Source: DAOUMF01 sp034411955
Lineage (GTDB): Bacteria; Chloroflexota; Dehalococcoidia; SM23-28-2; RBG-16-64-32
Length of the DNA stretch: 38,560 nt
NCBI GenBank assembly: GCA_034411955.1
Contig: DAOUMF010000154.1
Coordinates: forward strand, 1-38,560
Direction: 5' to 3'
The translations under genes were made by a program, and so were the position numbers. This document shows positions 34,113 to 38,560 of this stretch, in pieces. Positions within the stretch are counted from its first letter, which is position 1, and every line of letters starts with the position of its first letter. The notes beneath the pieces are model-generated. The model worked only from the letters and a program-made list of their open reading frames with translations, did not search any database and was not told where the DNA came from.

Positions 34113-34122
34113 GCTAGGCGGG
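34107..34122 (-). terminator. Hairpin overlapping the DUF35 stop codon
   Basis: CCCGCC-GCTA-GGCGGG, six GC pairs with a tetraloop that holds the TAG stop of the DUF35 gene. Likely ends the thiolase/DUF35 transcript; no T-run is present. Confidence 0.45.
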
Positions 34123-34584
34123 CCGGAAGTATTCGATGTCCGATATCTTGCCTTCGCGCTCGTCGCGCCAGACGGCCTGCAGGCGCATCCCTACCGTGAT
34201 CGTTTTCCTCGCCTCCTCGAGTTCCTGCAGGTCCACGCCGCCGACGTAGTGCATGAGGCCCGTGTCAGCGCCGTCCAGTTTGATGAGCGCCACGCAGTAT
34301 GGAGGATCGGGCAGACTGGTGAACTTGGCATAGGTGATGGTGAAGCTCGTGAGAACGCCCGTATCCTTCACCTCTACCCACTCGTCGATGGGCTCGAAGC
34401 AGCGTTCACAGAAGCTCCGAGGGGGCACGAGGACGCGCTGACAGCTCGGGCAGCGAACGCCCATGATTCGCTTGTTGTCCTTGAGTTCGCGGAAGAAGCG
34501 ACTGGCGGCCAGGCCCGCTGTGTGTCGATAGGGGATGTCCCAGCGAGCCTCGACTGTCAAGGGCTTTTCTTGTTCAGAGGTCAT
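34114..34584 (-). CDS. DUF35 / zinc-ribbon OB-fold acyl-CoA-binding protein
   Basis: 156 residues. N-terminal helix (SRFFRELKDNKRIMG), rubredoxin-like zinc ribbon CPSC...CERC (Cys45, 48, 59, 62), then an OB fold (VLTSFTITYAKFTSLPDPPYCVALIKLDG, GMRLQAVWRDE). DUF35 proteins pair with thiolase-fold enzymes: ChsH2 with the Ltp2 aldolase, BbsA with the BbsB thiolase, and the archaeal thiolase/HMG-CoA synthase complex. They bind the CoA part of the substrate or channel intermediates. It follows the two thiolase-like genes at 19 bases with GGGAGGGCG as ribosome site, so it should be their partner. Confidence 0.93.
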   Translation of the reverse strand: MTSEQEKPLTVEARWDIPYRHTAGLAASRFFRELKDNKRIMGVRCPSCQRVLVPPRSFCERCFEPIDEWVEVKDTGVLTSFTITYAKFTSLPDPPYCVALIKLDGADTGLMHYVGGVDLQELEEARKTITVGMRLQAVWRDEREGKISDIEYFRPA

Positions 34585-34603
34585 GGTAGCGCCCTCCCGA
34601 GGC

Positions 34604-35776
34604 CTACGGGGCCTCCCTGTCCAGGATCATGAGCGTGTGGAACCCGATGGTAGCGCCCCAGGCATGGGCCAGGGCCGTCTTCACGTCGGGGACCTGTCGC
34701 TGGTCCGCCTTGCCCATGACCTGGAGGGCGGCCTCGGCCACCCGGATGAGGCCGGAGGCACCGATGGGATTGTTGCTGAGCACGCCGCCCGACGGGCACA
34801 CCGGGAGCTGGCCGTCCATGGCGGTCAGCCCCTTTCGCACCAGCTCGGCGCCATTTCCCTTCTCGCAGAAGCCCAGCGCCTCGTACTCCAGGATCTCCTG
34901 AATCGTGAAGGGGTTGTACAGCTCCGCCACGTCGAGCTGCCGCATGGGGTCGTCGATCTTGGCGAGACGATAGACCCGACGGGCCAGCATGGAGAGGCTG
35001 TCCCAGTCCTCGTACCAGGGGCGGTCGCCAGTAAAGTAGTTGTCGGTGATCTGGCCGGCGCCCCGTATCCAGGCAGGTCGCTCGGCCAACGCGCGGGCGC
35101 GCTCCCCGGACGCGAAGACCAGAGCGCAGGCGCCATCGGACGAGGGGCAGCAGTCAGACAGGCGCAGGGGCGAGGAGAGCATGGCTGAGGCCAGAGCATC
35201 TTCCACCCCGAACTTCAGGCGCAGGTGGGCGTAGGGGTTGTTGACGGCGTTCGCGTGGTTTCTGACCGAGATCAGGGCCAGGTCCTCTTCGGTCGTTCCG
35301 TAAACGTGCATGTGTCTGCACGCCTGGATAGCCGCGATGGTGATCGCGCCCGCCCCAAATCCCCGTTCGTAGACCGGGTCCACGGCTGTGTTGAGGACGA
35401 GCTGGGCCTCCATGCTCTCGCCGACGCGCTGTGAAGCCACCGCCAGGACGACGTCGTACAGGCCGGAAGCGACGTGGTAGTAGGCGGCCAGGGCGGTGGA
35501 GCCGCCGGTGGTGCCGCCGGTGCTGATCTTCATGTAGGGCTTGTTCAGCATACCTGCGGCGGCGCAGGCATCCACGTTCCACTTCTCCGGCGCGTTCACC
35601 CCGTCGAAGGGGTCCATGGAGCCGTACACCACTGCCTCGACGTCCTTGGGCGTGACGCCGGCGTCCTGGAGGGCAGCGCTCGTCGCCTCATACACCAGTT
35701 CGGGGTACAGTACGTCCCGCCGCCAACTGGAGCAGCGGGTCAGTCCGACGCCAATGATGGCGACTGGGCGGGGCAT
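34604..35776 (-). CDS. Thiolase-fold protein (SCP-x/Ltp2-like) without catalytic Cys
   Basis: 390 residues, thiolase fold: AIIGVGLTRCSSW at the start, SLRNHAN-like ISVRNHANAVNNPYAHLR in the middle, PSGGVLSNNPIGASGLIRVAEAALQ at the end. The nucleophilic Cys of the CxSG motif is replaced: MKISTGGTTGGSTALAA has Thr near residue 89. The HDAF block reads LYNPFT (His to Tyr), and the GHP His is Asn. Such changes fit the Ltp2-type retro-aldolases that work with DUF35 proteins rather than a true acetyltransferase. Start at ATG sharing TGATG with the previous gene's stop; GAGGAGG upstream. Partner: DUF35 19 bases downstream. Confidence 0.9.
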   Translation of the reverse strand: MPRPVAIIGVGLTRCSSWRRDVLYPELVYEATSAALQDAGVTPKDVEAVVYGSMDPFDGVNAPEKWNVDACAAAGMLNKPYMKISTGGTTGGSTALAAYYHVASGLYDVVLAVASQRVGESMEAQLVLNTAVDPVYERGFGAGAITIAAIQACRHMHVYGTTEEDLALISVRNHANAVNNPYAHLRLKFGVEDALASAMLSSPLRLSDCCPSSDGACALVFASGERARALAERPAWIRGAGQITDNYFTGDRPWYEDWDSLSMLARRVYRLAKIDDPMRQLDVAELYNPFTIQEILEYEALGFCEKGNGAELVRKGLTAMDGQLPVCPSGGVLSNNPIGASGLIRVAEAALQVMGKADQRQVPDVKTALAHAWGATIGFHTLMILDREAP

Positions 35777-36927
35777 CACTCACCCCTCCTCAGGATGACG
35801 ACGCTGTGCGACTGGGCCACCGACCCGGTCAGCGCGCTCGCGCCGTGAGCAAGGGCCGTTCGCGCCTCCACCTGGTGGCCATCCGCCCTGCCCGTCACCT
35901 GGAGGGCGGCCTCAGCCACCCGGGCGAGGCCCGTGCCCCCTCCCAGGTCGGTGCTTAGCGCGCCGCCGGAGGGGTTGACCGGCAGGCGGCCTTCCATACC
36001 CGTGGCCCCTTCCTCCACCAGCCGGCTGGCGGCGCCCTCCTCGGCCCAGCCCAGCGCCTCGTAGGCCATCAGCTCGTGGTACGAGGTCAGGTCGTGCACC
36101 TCGGCCACATCGAGCTGGGCGACCGGCTCAGTGATTCCCGCCATACGGTAGGCCTGCTGGGCGGCGCCGGACAGCGCTGCGAGCCGCCACAGGTCAGTGG
36201 CGCCAATGTAGTACGATTCCGGGGCCCAGCCGATACCATCGACGGTGGCCCAGCGGGAGGCGATCCGCTTCACCCTAGCCTCGGAAGCGAGAATGACGGC
36301 CACCGCCCCCACCGATTGCGGACGGCAGTCCAGCTCCCGCAGGGGCCAGGCGATCATCTCGGAGGCCAGCACCTGGTCGCGGGTGACGGGGCTCCTCAGG
36401 TGGGCGTTGGGGTTGTTGGCCCCCTGGCTGCGGTTCTTCACGACAATCGCTGCCGCCTGCTCCTCGCTCACCCCGTAACGAGCCCCATAGGCGCAGCACT
36501 GAAGAGCCAGCGTGGCGGTAGCACCGACACCCATGGGTCGGTAGAAGAAGGGGTCCATGGCCACGTGGCTCACCAGCTCCGCGGGGCTCTCAGCGTGACC
36601 GTGGCCGACGACCAGGGCGGTATCGAAGGCACCGCTGGCGATGCGCATGTAGCCGTAGGCGAAGGCCAGGACACCATCGTCGGCGACCTTGGCGCAGTCC
36701 TTCAGGTAGCCGCCGGCAGCAGGGACGAGGTGCATATCGGAGATGGTTCGGCCGTCGAGCACGTCCCAGCCCGAAGCCAGCACCGTGTCGATGTCGCCGC
36801 TCCTCAGCCCCGCGTCCTCCAGTGCGGACCTTGCCGCCTGAAAGGCGCGTTCGTAATAGGCGACATTGTCACCGGGGCCCCGGTGACGCGTCTGCCCCAC
36901 TCCGACGATGCAAACTCTGCTGCTCAT
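35776..36927 (-). CDS. Second thiolase-fold protein without catalytic Cys
   Basis: 383 residues; CIVGVGQTRHRGPG start, VVKNRSQGANNPNAHLR middle and NPSGGALSTDLGGGTGLARVAEAALQ end. The motif region reads KVADDGVLAFAYGYMRIASG, so no Cys is at the active site. The HD of the HDCF block is kept (VAEVHDLTSYHEL), but the GHP His is lost (STDLGG). It is clearly divergent from the next gene, suggesting a heteromeric pair. The first ~22 codons of the open frame are dropped in favour of the ATG with GGAGGACGC upstream. First gene of a three-gene operon with the other thiolase-like and DUF35 genes. Confidence 0.9.
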   Translation of the reverse strand: MSSRVCIVGVGQTRHRGPGDNVAYYERAFQAARSALEDAGLRSGDIDTVLASGWDVLDGRTISDMHLVPAAGGYLKDCAKVADDGVLAFAYGYMRIASGAFDTALVVGHGHAESPAELVSHVAMDPFFYRPMGVGATATLALQCCAYGARYGVSEEQAAAIVVKNRSQGANNPNAHLRSPVTRDQVLASEMIAWPLRELDCRPQSVGAVAVILASEARVKRIASRWATVDGIGWAPESYYIGATDLWRLAALSGAAQQAYRMAGITEPVAQLDVAEVHDLTSYHELMAYEALGWAEEGAASRLVEEGATGMEGRLPVNPSGGALSTDLGGGTGLARVAEAALQVTGRADGHQVEARTALAHGASALTGSVAQSHSVVILRRGE

Positions 36928-37090
36928 GCGTCCTCCACGCATAATGCATAAGTGGTACCCGAGGCGCAACCCCAGGACGGCCCACCGGCGCAAATCTAGC
37001 GGACTTTTCCGGCTGCGTCAGGCCAAGCTTAAGGCTGCGGAACCATAACGCGAGGCCCTCGACGGTCAGTAACCCTCGTGGGGGCTGCAG

Positions 37091-38560
37091 CTAGTCCGCG
37101 GCCAGCGGCACCAGGGCCATGCGCTGGACATCCACGAGACCCTGGTCGGTGAGGCGCAGCTCCGGGATAACGGGAAGGGCCAGGAAGGAGAGGACGGCGA
37201 AGGGGCTGGGCAGGCTGACACCCAGGGAGGAGGCGGCGGCCTCCACGGCCTCGAGTTGTGCGACCACCGTCTCCAGCGGTTCGAGGGACATGAGCCCAGC
37301 AACAGGCAAGGGCAGCGAGGCGATCGGCTCCCCATCGGCGACCACGGTCAGGCCCCCACCCAGGCGGGCAATCTCGGCGACCGCTGTGTGCATGTCGCCA
37401 TCGTTGGTCCCCACGACGACCACGTTGTGGGAGTCGTGGGCGAAGGAGGCGGCCAGGGCCCCACGGCGCAGGCCGAACCCCCGCACCAGGCCGACGCCGA
37501 CGTTGCCGCTGGCGTGGTGACGCTCCACCACCGCGGCCTTGATCACATCCCGCTCCACGTCGGCCGCTACCTCTCCCCCGTTCGTGCTTGCCTCCAAGAT
37601 GATTTTGCGCGTGGTTATCTGGTGGGGAATCACCTCGATAACGTGCTGGCGGCGCGAATCGGCCGGAATGACGAAGGCCTCCCGCGCTAACGGTTTGACA
37701 CGCACCGTATCGCGGAGGACACTCTCCTTCTGCGGCTCGCACGAGAACAGGCTGCGACCGTCGGCGGCCACCAGGCGGCCCCGATGGTAGACCCGCCGTG
37801 GCCGCAGGTCGTGAAGGTCATCGATGACGACGAGGTTGGCGAGATAGCCAGGGGCGATGGCGCCGCGGTCTCGCAGCCCGAAATGGGTGGCCGGGTTGAC
37901 GGTGGCCAGTTGGACGGCGCGGACGGGGTCCAGCCCCAGGCGGACGGCCTTGCGCACCACCGCATCGATGTCCCCGTCCTGGAGCAGGTCGCGACAGGAG
38001 CGGTCGTCCACTACCAGCATGCAGCGGGCGTAGGTCCTGTCCGTCACCAGGGGCAACAACTCCTCCAGATTCTTCTCAGAGGTGCCCTCCCGGATCATCA
38101 CGTACATTCCGCGCCTGAGCTTCTCGCGCGCCTCTTCCAGAACCGTGGACTCGTGGTCGGAGCGAGGCCCGGCCGCCAGGTAGGCGTTCAGGTCGGCACC
38201 GCTCAGACCCGGGGCGTGCCCGTCCACCACCTTGCCTTGGTCTCGAGCGGCGGCCACCTTGTCCAGACAGTGCGCGTCACCAGCGATGGCTCCTGGGAAG
38301 TTCATCAGCTCCCCCAGGCCCAGGGTCTCGGGCCAGGCCAGGGCAAGCGCGACGTCCCCGGCGTCCAGGGCCGCGCCGGCCGTCTCCAGGTGCGTGGCCG
38401 GAACGCAGGACGGCACCATCAGGAACACATCCAGAGGCAGGGCCGCCGCCTCATCCAGGAAGTCCCGGATCGCCTGTAGCCCGCCCACATTCGCCAGCTC
38501 GTGCAGGTCGGTGACAACGCTGGTGGTCCCATGAGGGAGGACGGCGCGGGCGTACTGGGT
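37091..38560 (-). CDS. ade: Adenine deaminase (N-terminus outside the window)
   Basis: Amidohydrolase turning adenine into hypoxanthine and ammonia for purine salvage. The frame is open to the window end (TQYARAVLPHGTTSVVTDLHELANVGG), so the first ~90-100 residues are missing; 489 are visible of ~580. Typical blocks: FLMVPSCVPATHLETAG, VVDGHAPGLSGADLNAYLAAG, SDHESTVLEEAREKLRRGMYVMIREGTSEKNL and VDDRSCRDLLQDGDID, then ATVNPATHFGLRDRGAIAPGYLANLVVIDD. The C-terminal domain has FAHDSHNVVVVGTND and VADGEPIASLPLPVAGLMS. One small difference is HELANV where DPHEIANV is usual. 163 bases separate it from the thiolase operon upstream region. Confidence 0.95.
   Translation of the reverse strand, partial: TQYARAVLPHGTTSVVTDLHELANVGGLQAIRDFLDEAAALPLDVFLMVPSCVPATHLETAGAALDAGDVALALAWPETLGLGELMNFPGAIAGDAHCLDKVAAARDQGKVVDGHAPGLSGADLNAYLAAGPRSDHESTVLEEAREKLRRGMYVMIREGTSEKNLEELLPLVTDRTYARCMLVVDDRSCRDLLQDGDIDAVVRKAVRLGLDPVRAVQLATVNPATHFGLRDRGAIAPGYLANLVVIDDLHDLRPRRVYHRGRLVAADGRSLFSCEPQKESVLRDTVRVKPLAREAFVIPADSRRQHVIEVIPHQITTRKIILEASTNGGEVAADVERDVIKAAVVERHHASGNVGVGLVRGFGLRRGALAASFAHDSHNVVVVGTNDGDMHTAVAEIARLGGGLTVVADGEPIASLPLPVAGLMSLEPLETVVAQLEAVEAAASSLGVSLPSPFAVLSFLALPVIPELRLTDQGLVDVQRMALVPLAAD

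Larger units (their letters stand above)
33692..34113. other. Intergenic patch with promoter and repeat fragments
   Basis: 422 bases between the surface-protein start and the DUF35 stop. It contains the candidate surface-protein promoter (33866-33893), an AT-rich imperfect palindrome CGAAATT...AACTTCG (33906-33926), the dehydrogenase-tail copy (33948-33984) and a third repeat core (34096-34112). Upstream of that core a frame reading RTDAGNCFVSDFRNLREQLL and ending DAGPRR-stop looks like another decayed gene tail. No intact gene is supported. Confidence 0.5.

Overview
The window is high-GC, densely coded bacterial DNA with many ATGA, GTGA and TGATG stop/start overlaps. It has no rRNA, tRNA, CRISPR array or insertion sequence that I could see. 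Gene content points to a Chloroflexota bacterium, probably Dehalococcoidia-like: an HydBGDA-type group 3b [NiFe] hydrogenase, a TorD/NarJ-like chaperone, thiolase-like proteins paired with a DUF35 protein, a small CPxC zinc-ribbon protein, and a secreted protein ending in a VGGI-LP / transmembrane / RRRW tail that I remember from that group. This placement is inference from protein flavour, not a computed phylogeny.

Layout. 1-1361: 3' part of an AMP-dependent acyl-CoA ligase. 1835-3754: small unknown protein, zinc-ribbon protein, TorD-like chaperone and another unknown; the last three are translationally coupled. 3953-12160: hydrogenase operon. Its order is beta (dicluster ferredoxin), a cNMP-fold protein without a DNA-binding domain, gamma (FAD/NAD), delta (small subunit), alpha (large NiFe subunit), maturation protease, a short HypA lacking its zinc loop, HypC, an EamA transporter, an uncharacterised 253-aa protein and a tandem universal stress protein. 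12356-14023: flavin-reductase-like and PAC2 proteins, divergent. 14031-21758 (minus): alpha/beta hydrolase, SDR, GH31 alpha-xylosidase-like enzyme, acyl-CoA dehydrogenase, L-2-hydroxyglutarate-oxidase-like flavoprotein and a ferredoxin-nitroreductase fusion. 21956-24056: radical SAM protein and a DoxX-family membrane protein followed by a good terminator hairpin. 24262-27432 (minus): HAD (beta-phosphoglucomutase type) fused to a GH65 phosphorylase. 27746-32612: TPP enzyme of the acetolactate-synthase family, 2-oxoacid/acetoin dehydrogenase E1 alpha and beta, and a zinc alcohol dehydrogenase. 32613-34113: an unusual accessory patch with a cell-surface protein gene flanked by direct repeats that look like copies of the alcohol dehydrogenase 3' end, plus a small gene remnant. 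34114-36927 (minus): two thiolase-fold proteins lacking the catalytic Cys, and a DUF35 partner. 37091-38560 (minus): adenine deaminase, cut by the window end.

How they work together. The hydrogenase operon should make a cytoplasmic NAD(P)-linked bidirectional hydrogenase (H2 + NAD(P)+ to NAD(P)H + H+), with its own protease and part of the maturation set; HypB, D, E and F are not in the window. The GH31 and GH65-HAD genes suggest use of xyloglucan- or disaccharide-type glycosides. The TPP/E1/ADH cluster suggests C4 acetoin/butanediol or 2-oxoacid metabolism, but no E2 or E3 is present. Acyl-CoA ligase, acyl-CoA dehydrogenase, SDR and thiolase/DUF35 genes indicate acyl-CoA degradation. The most unusual points are the zinc-loop-less HypA, the degenerate cNMP protein inside the hydrogenase operon, the Cys-less thiolase pair with DUF35, and the repeat-flanked surface protein.
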